NCBI GenBank assembly: GCA_000181795.3
Contig: CM012955.1
Coordinates: 5,512,981-5,576,980, forward strand
DNA: 64,000 nucleotides
Direction of reading: 5' to 3'
Source: Trichinella spiralis
Lineage: Eukaryota; Nematoda; Enoplea; Trichinellida; Trichinellidae
In this document: positions 1 to 10,738 of the stretch, piece after piece
Position numbering within the stretch: position 1 is the first letter of the stretch
Layout of the letters: each line of letters opens with the position of its first letter
Notes under the pieces: generated by a model
What the model saw: the letters and a program-made list of their open reading frames with translations, nothing else
The model's database searches: none
What the model was told of the DNA's origin: nothing
Position numbers and translations under genes: made by a program

Positions 1-3000
1 GTGTCCATCACAGAAGAATCTCCTTTAAATCGCCGATGTTCATGTACCGGAATCATCCTCTCAGATACCAAACTCGTATGGGATGCATGAGCAATGTGTG
101 GTATACCAAAATCCCAATGCCAACGGTGTGCGAGACGGTCGTGGGCCGTTTCCAATGTTCTAGCAGCTGGTTACTTGTTGACCAATAGCTGTAATCTGAT
201 ATGCCGCTGGGTGTCCATTATAAAGGAATCTTCCTGAAATTCTGGTAGGAGACGTAGTAGAATCATCTTCTGCAATGCTGAACTTGTAACGGGCTGCTTC
301 CTCCAGCATGCTCGTCCGCTTCTTCCACCAGATTATTGGCGCGTGCGTCGCTATTTGGCGACAGGCCGGTATTAACCGGCGCATTTCCTTTCCGCACTTC
401 CGTCTTGCGCTTTCCTGATGGCATAGCGACGATCAAACGACAAACAATGAGTATATACTTCATTAAACAATCAAAAGCAATGACCGACAACGATGATAAA
501 CCGAAAACGCTTCCTTCCACTTGCCAACTCCACCGTACGCATGTCAAGACCAATACTACCGTAATCCGCCTCCGATCTTCATGTCCAATTCTTCCTACGG
601 TAGCTTTAGTTTTCCTCCTCTTCGTTTTCTGCAGGAATAATTTCGCTAGTTCGGTCCATGTCCGCTACATACTCGTGGATGCCATATCAACGACTGGGAT
701 AAAAATTCAGAATCCCAAGTCTGATATTGTACGGGAATTCTACGGCACATTCACACTGATGCAGCGGCTGTTCACGTGTTAACCGAAAGAAGTTTGCATA
801 CCGCTGATATCTGCCAAATTCTATTCACATATACGGCTGCAATTCATACATAACTTCGTTAAATATTGGAAGTTGGTGTACCAGAATCATCCTCTGAGAT
901 GACAAACTAGTATGAGATGCATGAGCAATGGGTGGAAGACCAAAATCCCAATGCCAACGGTGTGCGAGACGGTAGTGGGCCCTTTCCAATGTTCTAGCAG
1001 CTGGTTACTTGTTGACCAATAGCTGTAATCTGATATGCCGCTGGGTGTACATTATAAAGGAATCTTCCTGAAATTCTGGTAGGAGACGTAGTAGAATCAG
1101 CTTCTGCAATGCTGAACTTGTAACGGGCTGCTTCCTCCAGCATGCTCGTCCGCTTCTTCCACCAGATTATTGGCGCGTGCGTCGCTATTTGGTGACAGGA
1201 CGGTATTAACCGGCGCATTTCCTTTCCGCACTTCCGTCTTGCGCTTTCCTGATGGCATAGCGAAGATCAAATGACAAACAATGAGTATACACTTCATTAA
1301 ACAATCAAAAGCAATGACCGACAACGATGATAAACCGAAAACGCTTCCTTCCACTTGCCAACTCCACCGTACGAATGTCAAGACCAATACTACCGTAATC
1401 CGCCTCCGATCTTCATGTCCAATTCTTCCTACGGTAGCTTTAGTTTTCCTCCTCTTCGTTTTCTGCAGGAATAATTTCGCTAGTTCGGTCCATGTCCGCT
1501 ACATACTCGTAGATGCCATATCAACGACTGGGATAAAAATTCAGAATCCCAAGTCTGATATTGTACGGGAATTCTACGGCACATTCACACTGATGCAGCG
1601 GCTGTTCACGTGTTAACCGAAAGAAGTTTGCATACCGCTGATATCTGCCAAATTCTATTCACATATACGGCTGCAATTCATACATAACTTCGTTAAATAT
1701 TGGAAGTTGGTGTACCAGAATCATCCTCTGAGATGACAAACTAGTATGAGATGCATGAGCAATGGGTGGAAGACCAAAATCCCAATGCCAACGGTGTGCG
1801 AGACGGTCGTGGGCCGTTTCCAATGTTCTAGCAGCTGGTTGCTTGTTGACCAATAGCTGTAATCTGATATGCCGCTGGGTGTCCATTATAAAGGAATCTT
1901 CCTGAAATTCTGGTCGAAGACGCATAAGAATCATCTTCTGCAATGTCGAACTCGTAGAGGCCATATGAGCGACTGGGATAAAAATGCATAATCCCAAGTG
2001 TGATATTGTACCGGAATTCTACGGCACATTCACACTGATGCAGCGGCTGTTCACGTGTTAACGGAAAGAAGTACGCAGACCGCTGATATTTGCCAAATTC
2101 TATTCACACATACGGCTGCGTGTCCATCACAGAAGAATCTCCTTTAAATCGCCGATGTTCATGTACCAGAATCATCCTCTCAGATGACAAACTAGTATGA
2201 GATGCATGAGCAATGGGTGGAAGACCAAAATCCCAATGCCAACGGTGTGCGAGACGGTCGTGGGCCGTTGCCAATGTTCTAGCAGCTGGTTACTTGATGA
2301 CCAATAGCTGTAAACTGATATGCCGCTGGGTGTCCATTATTAGGGAATCTTCCTGAAATTCTGGTCGGAGACGTAGAAGAATCATCTTCTGCAATGTCGA
2401 ACTCGTAGAGGCCATATGAGCGACTGGGATAAAAATGCAGAATCCCAAGTGTGATATTGTACCGGAATTCTACGGCACATTCACACTGATGCAGCGGCTG
2501 TTCACGTGTTAACGGAAAGAAGTACGCAGACCGCTGATATTTGCCAAATTCTATTCACACATACGGCTGCGTGTCCATCACAGAAGAATCTCCTTTAAAT
2601 CGCTGATGTTCATGTACCAGAATCATCCTCTCAGATGACAAACTAGTATGAGATGCATGAGCAATGGGTGGAAGACCAAAATCCCAATGCCAACGGTGTG
2701 CGAGACGGTCGTGGGCCGTTTCCAATGTTCTAGCAGCTGGTTACTTGTTGACCAATAGCTGTAATCTGATATGCCGCTGGGTGTACATTATAAAGGAATC
2801 TTCCTGAAATTCTGGTAGGAGACGTAGTAGAATCAGCTTCTGCAATGCTGAACTTGTAACGGGCTGCTTCCTCCAGCATGCTCGTCCGCTTATTCCACCA
2901 GATTATTGGCGCGTGCGTCGCTATTTGGCGACAGGACGGTATTAACCGGCGCATTTCCTTTCCGCACTTCCGTCTTGCGCTTTCCTGATGGCATAGCGAC

Positions 3001-4170
3001 GATCAAATGACAAACAATGAGTATACACTTCATTAAACAATCAAAAGCAATGACCGACAACGATGATAAACCGAAAACGCTTCCTTCCACTTGCCAACTC
3101 CACCGTACGCATGTCAAGACCAATACTACCGTAATCCGCCTCCGATCTTCATGTCCAATTCTTCCTACGGTAGCTTTAGTTTTCCTCCTCTTCGTTTTCT
3201 GCAGGAATAATTTCGCTAGTTCGGTCCATGTCCGCTACATACTCGTAGATGCCATATCAACGACTGGGATAAAAATTCAGAATCCCAAGTCTGATATTGT
3301 ACGGGAATTCTACGGCACATTCACACTGATGCAGCGGCTGTTCACGTGTTAACCGAAAGAAGTTTGCATACCGCTGATATCTGCCAAATTCTATTCACAT
3401 ATACGGCTGCAATTCATACATAACTTCGTTAAATATTGGAAGTTGGTGTACCAGAATCATCCTCTGAGATGACAAACTAGTATGAGATGCATGAGCAATG
3501 GGTGGAAGAACAAAATCCCAATGCCAACGGTGTGCGAGACGGTCGTGGGCCGTTTCCAATGTTCTAGCAGCTGGTTACTTGTTGACCAATAGCTGTAAAC
3601 TGATATGCCGCTGGGTGTCCATTATTAGGGAATCTTCCTGAAATTCTGGTCGGAGACGTAGAAGAATCATCTTCTGCAATGTCGAACTCGTAGAGGCCAT
3701 ATGAGCGACTGGGATAAAAATGCAGAATCCCAAGTGTAATATTGTACCGGAATTCTACGGCACATTCACACTGATGCAGCGGCTGTTCACGTGTTAACGG
3801 AAAGAAGTACGCAGACCGCTGATATTTGCCAAATTCTATTCACACATACGGCTGCGTGTCCATCACAGAAGAATCTCCTTTAAATCGCTGATGTTCATGT
3901 ACCAGAATCATCCTCTCAGATGACAAACTAGTATGAGATGCATGAGCAATGGGTGGAATACCAAAATCCCAATGCCAACGATGTGCGAGATGGTCGTGGG
4001 CCGTTTCCAATGTTCTAGCAGCTGGTTACTTGTTGACCGAAAGAAGTTTTCACACCGCTGATTCCTGTCAAGCTGTCATCCCGTATACAGCTAGGTGTCC
4101 AGTACAATGTGGAAACGCTTTTCTTGCAGTAACTCGTTTCTTCTGTAGCAACCTGATAATCAAGTATTAA
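1..4170. repeat. Tandem satellite array with dimeric higher-order units (451 bp and 834 bp)
   Basis: The first 4.1 kb is a head-to-tail array. Each unit is a diverged dimer of monomer A (204-210 bp) and monomer B (about 241 bp, or 630 bp when it carries an inserted segment of about 389 bp). By eye the monomers are A 1-210, B-long 211-840, A 841-1044, B-long 1045-1674, A 1675-1878, B-short 1879-2119, A 2120-2329, B-short 2330-2570, A 2571-2780, B-long 2781-3410, A 3411-3614, B-short 3615-3854, then a terminal A from 3855. Copies of the same type differ by only a few bases. B-long is always followed by the 204-bp A variant (starting AATTCATACATAAC); B-short is always followed by the 210-bp A variant (starting GTGTCCATCACAG). 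The array probably continues left of the window. Short open frames in it recur because the sequence repeats; I call none of them a gene. Confidence 0.93.
3855..4170. repeat. Terminal, hybrid satellite unit at the right edge of the array
   Basis: The last monomer A begins like the others but after the CTTGTTGACC motif (about 4030-4039) it switches to B-type sequence (GAAAGAAG followed by a CACACCGCTGAT stretch). It then decays into unrelated sequence by about 4170. The switch falls where A (TTGTTGACC) and B (GTGTTAACC) resemble each other. This fits an unequal exchange or a terminal degenerate unit. Confidence 0.6.
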
Positions 4171-5592
4171 TATACGGTGTTTTGTGTTGCCTGGTTATGT
4201 TGTGTACCGTTTGCTGACTTAATTGTAATATTATTGTTAATATTATTAAAGTTTTTTTTGATGGGGTTTTGTTGAGTATGTTAACTTACTGTGATTTTTA
4301 ATCAAGATGCGGCTTTAACCGTGATGTCCAGCAGATCTGATCTTCAGGTTCTTTCAGCGAAATGGAAAGTAGTAGGCGGTGCAACTTGTATTTTTCAATT
4401 AGTCTAATGCTTTTCACATGATGGGAAAACTGCGCAATTTTTATGTCATTTTGCTTCACGAATGAAAACAATGGAATTGTCAATAGTAAGGACAAGCAAA
4501 GAGTTCAGACAATTGCTTCACTTCTTCAAGCACTTTTAGTTTAGTACTTACTTGATAATTTTTTTGGATTTTTTTCGTTCCTATGCAGTCCGGGAGAGTC
4601 ATCCACGTGGTATGAATGAATCGTAACTCCATTGCTATTGCTCTGCTGTCAAGTGTTGAAGGCGTGGCTGCCTCTGCCCGGTGCTCCTAACTACATCTGT
4701 TTTGGACGCCTGTTTCCATTGAACTATCTGACTCGATGGACAGAAACGAGGACATCGTAGCACTTACTGTATAATTTACTGTTTTTTCCACATACAGTTG
4801 GCTGCTGAAGAGGCGAAAAATTTGCCAAACAGTAGGGCAGGATTTGACGTTTGATGACATCTTGGATCGATGCGGCTGCGTGGCACCCCCATGCACCTGA
4901 CTCTCCGGAAGCTAGCCGCAGCGCGGAATTTTCAACGTTGTCAGTTGCGCTTAAAAGATTTTTTTAGATTCATTGTGATTAATTTCTACGCTTCATACGC
5001 TACTTTTCTATCCTCTTTAACGCTCCTGATTGTTTTTTCTTTTGCATCCGTATTATTTAATAGAACTATTGAAGGATGCATATTTTTGTCAGGTTGACTG
5101 GATTGAATTATATTTTCAGCCGTTGTTTTTCTGCTGCCATTATTGTTGTTGAAATAATTGAAATTAATTAATTTGTGATCTACTAAATGAATTCGGTTAT
5201 TTGCTACCGGACCTGGGGAAAACCTTTTAAGTATATTTGTTACGTGGCACAGATAGCACATTATTATATTAACCATAAATTAACCGCGTGAACATAGTCG
5301 ATTGGAAGTGTGTGGACGTGTTCGTATCGTAGTGTTTGTTCGTGTCTATTGGCTGCTTAATAAAGATTTTGCATATTATTTTGTGATTGGTGTACGTTGT
5401 TGACAACAATTAAAAGTTCCATTATTGATTCTTTATTTTTCAAAAATTTAATATGATCCATGACGGCAGTTTATTTACAGCAAATGTGGATAAAACGCAA
5501 AACACTTTAAAACTAGTTGTGCTGTTATAAAAATAATTATGTGTGATAAAACAGAAGCAGGTATAGTTTTTTATCGCGGTAAAATTGAGAAT
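4171..5592. other. Gene-poor spacer between satellite array and DPP8/9-like gene
   Basis: No gene can be supported here. The stretch 4690-4905 has higher GC and locally coding-like frames next to a plausible acceptor (ACATACAG ending near 4798), but they end in stops and match nothing firmly. The right part probably includes the 3' UTR of the minus-strand DPP8/9-like gene. Confidence 0.5.
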
Positions 5593-8500
5593 TTATAAAT
5601 TTTCTTGTAAAAAATGAAGAATAGTTGCCGACATATGTTCTATAGCACTGGCTCTTCTTAAACCATGTCGTTCATTGGGAAATATCTTTAGTTGGTACGG
5701 TTTGCCAGCGCTGATCATTGCTTCGATTAACAACGCAGTGTGCTTGAAATGGACATTTTGATCTTTCAAACCGTGCATTAAGAGCAAACGATTGGGTTCG
5801 TCTGGAAGTAAGCTTATAGAATTTAACAGCGACGCTTTGTTATAATTATCTTCGTGCTCTTCCGGCATGCCCATGTAACGTTCTGTATATGCTGAGTCGT
5901 ACAGGTGCCAGTCAACTACTGGTGCACCGGAAATTGCTATCTGAAATGGAATAGAAAAGCTTCCTCAGAATACTGTTGCGGGAAATTTCTTATTTTTCTG
6001 CGCTAAAATTGCATCCGAAGTTTTGTAACCTATTTGACTTGAAATTTGAATGCCGCAAATAAAATGTAAAGTTCGAAACAATTGAGAAATAAATATAAAA
6101 GAAGTTATTCGCAGATCGTTATACGCACAAATTATACAAGAAATGATGCAAACAAAAAAGTAGAAATTGCAATTTCTGTTTAAATTAAATAACACATTAT
6201 GATGATCATCGCTAAATTAGAATAAAGTACGACCTACTTTGAAGAGATTAGGATGCTTGGCCAAGGCATTTATTGCTAAATAACCGCCTAAAAGAATAAT
6301 TGCTAAAAATTCTGAGAAGAAATAGAAGAAAAAATGAACAAACCATACGACCAGCCCATCACTACCACTCGCTTCATGTCTATGCATTTGTTTTGCGAAG
6401 CGACGTAACGCAATGCGTGCACTTGATCCTCAATCTCGACACATCCCTGAACATGTGAATAAGGTAAGAGAAAAAAACAAAAAGAAGTAGAAGAAGAAGA
6501 AAAAGAAGGAGATAAGCAATGAAAAAGGCCTTATCAAATTTTACCATTCTGCCACCGATGGCAATTTCCAATTGTTTCCCTCGATACGCAGAACCACGAC
6601 CGTCCACAACCAGAACAACATATCCCATTTTCATAAATAACGGCAAACAAAGGAAGCTGAAATGAGTGGATCATTTTTCAAATTTTCCAATTCACAAAAA
6701 GTCGACAAAACCCAAAACGCCAATGAAGAAGTGCACATACGTGGGCCAACAATTGCGTACCATTTGCGCGCATGGTCCGCCGTAAACGAACAATATGGTC
6801 GGACGGGGCGTGGCAACGGCCACATTGGACGGAGTAAATAGCATACATTGCAACTGATATCCACCGTCGGGACCTTCACATTCCAACAACTGTGGCGGTG
6901 ACACTTCGCTGGTAAAACGACTCCAAATTGATTCGTGAAATATTCGAACGGGCGGCGGCAGTGGACAAACACCATTCTGAAAGTAGAGAATACTTGCATA
7001 TTTTCACTAGTGGAACAATAATTTCACAAACAAAACACCTCCCTCCACGTACCATCGCTGGATACGGCGCCACCGATATAATAAGATGGGATGCAGCAGA
7101 TGGCAGCACGTATTTCAGGTCGTTCGAGAAGAACGTCTCAAATTTTAACGCATATATAACACATTCGCCGGGAGTGACGAAATTTGAACGAAAAACTGCC
7201 AACAGTGTATAATCGTTGCTAAAACCGAATGGATTCCCTTCGTCTGTGTTGCCGTAAAAACTGCCCAACGTGGAAATGCGTATCGGCTTCGTCGTTGGAC
7301 AAATGTAACTCGTCGCATAACTAAACGGCGCAAAATTACACCAATCAGCTAAGACAGGCTTTACTTCTACTGAGCTATTGCTTGAAACGTTTGTTAAATT
7401 AAATTTAAAGTCGAAAATTGATTAGCAAAACATCCATATGAACAAAAATTAACTATAAAAATTATACAACAAAATGCAAGTCTAAATCTATATGAATGTA
7501 CTTACAGATGAGATTCAAGAGGATTATCAGCGAAGCCAAGAAAATAGATCAAACTTCGTTTCTCATCAACGCTCACCTGAAAATAAAAGTTGACCAAAAA
7601 AACAACGAAAAATGCCATTCAATAAGATAAATGCAAACTGAAGGCAAAATTCCAACATTCATTACAACGTTCGAATTAGTACTCGTCGAAAAAAAACAGA
7701 AAAATTCTGAATATTATGCTATTTTTAAAAATTCATCACCCCTGAATTTCAACCCCATTCTCTCTGTGAGCTTCGAAGTTTTTCCTTTTATGATTACTCA
7801 GAAATTAAAACAAATGAAAAAAAAATTCCCGCATGCCAAAATCGCTAACTTGCCTGCATATCCGAGAAAACATCCCACTGGCCGAATGTGAGCTGCTTCT
7901 CTGACAGTACCGTAGGCGTAGTGTCCAACGTCGGCGTGCCGAAATTTTCTTCCACTGAGGCTGTTCGTCGACTTTCGACTAAATACAAGTGACGGTAGTC
8001 TGTTTTCCATGAGCACCAGATAAAACGCACCGTATCCGGACTAACAGGAGTCAAGAATTTAATTCCAAAATGATTCTGAAAAAATGATAAATTTGTCCAG
8101 TGGACCCAATGGTGACCCAAACGAACAGCAAACGACAGCAAAATCTTCCGCTTACCGGGATCCAAGTGTCCGACTCTTCCGTGTAAAGGAAGACCAAATG
8201 CTTCTGGGCATCGGCTTTGCGAACGTCGTTGTTGTCAGCGCAGTCGTTGGGCAGAAACCATTCCAAAGGAATGCAAATGACCGAAACGCGCCGCTGTAAA
8301 CGATCCATCACTTTCAGCCAGATGCTGTTTGAAACAAGCGGTCGAACAGAATTAAATTTCATTTTGATTAGCAAAATAATGCGGTAACTTTCGCTTACGC
8401 GCTTCCGTCTGGCAACCAGCCGGCATTCACCAAATATTCCGCCCAAGGAACCAATTTGATCAGTCGTTCTGGAAAATTACGCTCCCACACTTCGACCTGA

Positions 8501-10082
8501 AATTGGTGGTGAAATTCAACATGCTCCAAAAATTCCACTTCATTCACGTCTATCAAACAAAAGCCGATGGCAAAAATCATACATCAGGAAAAGATGTCCT
8601 GTATTTGAAAATCACCGAATACACTTTCACGCACCACTTGGGATTCAGACCTCCTAAATCAATTGCACAATATAGCAACAAGAGATTCAAATAATCTGCT
8701 TGCTCACCAGCAAAAGCGTAAGGGAGACACTCGAATTTATCAGGGCTCATCGTGTAATCAGAAAGTAGAATACTTGGCAACATTTTATCGTTGTATCCTT
8801 CAACAAGCAAAAAATATTCATTGCCATCTGAAAAAAAACGACACATAAAGAAACAAAAAATGCACATTCGATTATATGGAAGCTACTCGAAGTTGGGGAC
8901 CACCAGAATCCTTCCTGTCGATTGAATTCTTCTCGTATTATATAAGGTGGAAGACCGTAAGACCAACTTTGACGTGACGGAGAATGTTCTAATAATGAAA
9001 ATCACCAGTCAACAATTATGATGGATAAAAATGAATGACAGATACATTTTCAAATTCGAACCACAACAAACACAGAAGATAATAAAAGATAATCAATTAA
9101 TTGTATTCAGCGAGATAAGGAAATCTTGCGACTTCCACTGAACAACTGAATTACTTGGATTTGCTTTGCGCATCCTTGATGCTCGATGACAAAAATATCA
9201 TCGAACAGTGAAACGGATGCAAAATATTAATGATTTAATAATCAAAGATAAAAAAGAAAGAATAAATAACAAAGATACGCAGGCATTACCCAATGTGACG
9301 GGCACCGCTCCAGTAGAAACGTGGACATTTCTGTCGGCCACAAACGCGAAAAGCCTTTCATTGCCAGGACATACAGTTATATTTTCCGGAACGAGAGGAT
9401 CAATATTGACAAGACACTGAATTCGTCGTTTGTCCTCAAATTAATTAATTAATTAATTAATTAATTATAAACAGAACAAATATTGCTTGAATTTCTCTCA
9501 CCAGCGGTACTTCATCAACTAGTCGCATCAGACGGCTTTCCTGAGAATAATAGAACGAATTGCTGGCAACGTGACGGGAAAATTTGCACATGTTGAAATC
9601 CAACGGATACTGAATAATGTGATCACGACTGTCGTCTGTGGGCGGATGCTGGAGTTGGAAGGAAAGAAGGGCAAAAAAAAAGAAAAAAAATCATTCTAAA
9701 ACAGAACCACAACCCGCCGGACAATACGAACGTAAGTATTGCAGAGCGTCTTCCAGAATGGTGGACCAACTGACCGTAGCTTGCAGTTCCTGTCGACCAC
9801 GATGTCGGTGTACAGCAGTCGACTGCCCAGTTCGCGTTCCAAGAAGCCGAAGCTGTACAAACGGAAAATGCGATCGTTCGGCAGGTGAGGGGAATTTTCC
9901 AATTTGGGCAGATGGTCAATGGCGTCCTGGTGGTCAAGCCTTTCGATGAAGCTGCGGAACGTCAAGTAGTGCGTGCGAAAGTACCAATCGCGCAGGTCCA
10001 CCTCCATGCGGTACAGGTGCGATAATTCCAACAGCTCTGGAAAACTGTACTCTTTTCTCTGCTTTGATGTTTCCTCGTCCAT
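5593..10082 (-). CDS. DPP8/9: Dipeptidyl peptidase 8/9-like serine peptidase (family S9B), 16 exons, 884 aa
   Basis: Cytosolic prolyl dipeptidyl peptidase that would cut dipeptides after proline or alanine from peptide N-termini. Exons in coding order: 10082-9732, 9648-9502, 9416-9290, 8988-8887, 8827-8708, 8653-8583, 8496-8399, 8324-8156, 8075-7854, 7576-7506, 7380-7053, 6976-6741, 6656-6545, 6446-6344, 6287-6238, 5940-5593. A double-Glu motif in IIREEFNRQEGFWW (E228/E229) binds the substrate N-terminus in this family. The nucleophile is in GWSYGG (about S750), the acid in KDQNVHF (D829) and the base in ERHGLR (H861). GKPYQL and HFLQENL near the C-terminus resemble DPP8/9 more than DPP4, and there is no N-terminal membrane anchor. 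The start is the first ATG after an acceptor at 10118-10117. Oddities: a GC donor after 7854, an acceptor choice at 7380 that could be 6 nt different, and a doubtful reading frame at 9797-9732. Confidence 0.9.
9441..9468. repeat. (TTAA)n microsatellite inside an intron of the DPP8/9-like gene
   Basis: About seven TTAA repeats lie in the intron between the exons ending at 9502 and starting at 9416. Confidence 0.9.
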
Positions 10083-10738
10083 CTTCGGTGCGTTCTCTTC
10101 CGTTCGGTGTTCCAAACTAAAAAATAATAGTAATAAAAAGGAAGAAAAAATTTTAAATCTTAAATCTCTTTAAAAAATAATTATAAATCGTAAATGTAGA
10201 GAAGAGATCCAAAGAAAAAAATAGTACAGACGGATAGGCCGGCCAACAATACTAATGCAATAAACAAATACAAAACAACAAATATAAATAAAAACAACAA
10301 AATATTCATTTTAATATACACACATATGCGCACATAATATAATGTAACATAATTTTCATCCTAAAGTACAAATTATTGTATGCAAGTTCCTCGTTTTTCA
10401 CATTTCAACTTGCACATATATACATATATTAATGGTCACCAGACTGACTGCCCAAGAAAACAAAATCTTCTCACAACTGCATTTCATCATCACTTTCACC
10501 AGACAAATTTCAGTTCTGAAAAAAATAAAACTTGACAAAGTGAAAACATTTCTAAAACGGCACGTTTTATCGCATTACAAAGTAAATACAATTTTCTTTT
10601 TCACTACGTGATCTGGCCGTATGCAACGCTAATCCAGCCCAAAAAGTGCGCTGCTGAAAATGCAAATCAAAAATGGTGTCTGTAAGTTAAAATACAATAG
10701 TAGCAAAGCTTTACGGCTTCCCAAAGAAAAAGCCTCAG

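Noticed and set aside
160-553. Overlapping minus-strand open frames of 74 and 96 codons within the satellite
   Set aside because: They recur only because the DNA repeats, overlap each other in different frames, and match no family I know.
336-782. 148-codon plus-strand frame in the first long B monomer
   Set aside because: The other copies are truncated or altered at the start, and the composition is not convincing as protein.
6928-7212. 94-codon plus-strand frame
   Set aside because: It is the antisense shadow of a DPP8/9-like exon with strong homology on the minus strand.
9638-9949. 103-codon plus-strand frame
   Set aside because: Antisense to the first coding exon of the DPP8/9-like gene.
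10440-10530. Minus-strand sequence reading LSGESDDEMQL followed by a stop, like an acidic C-terminus
   Set aside because: A stop codon immediately precedes it in the same frame after the apparent acceptor, so no exon can be built; it may be 5' UTR.
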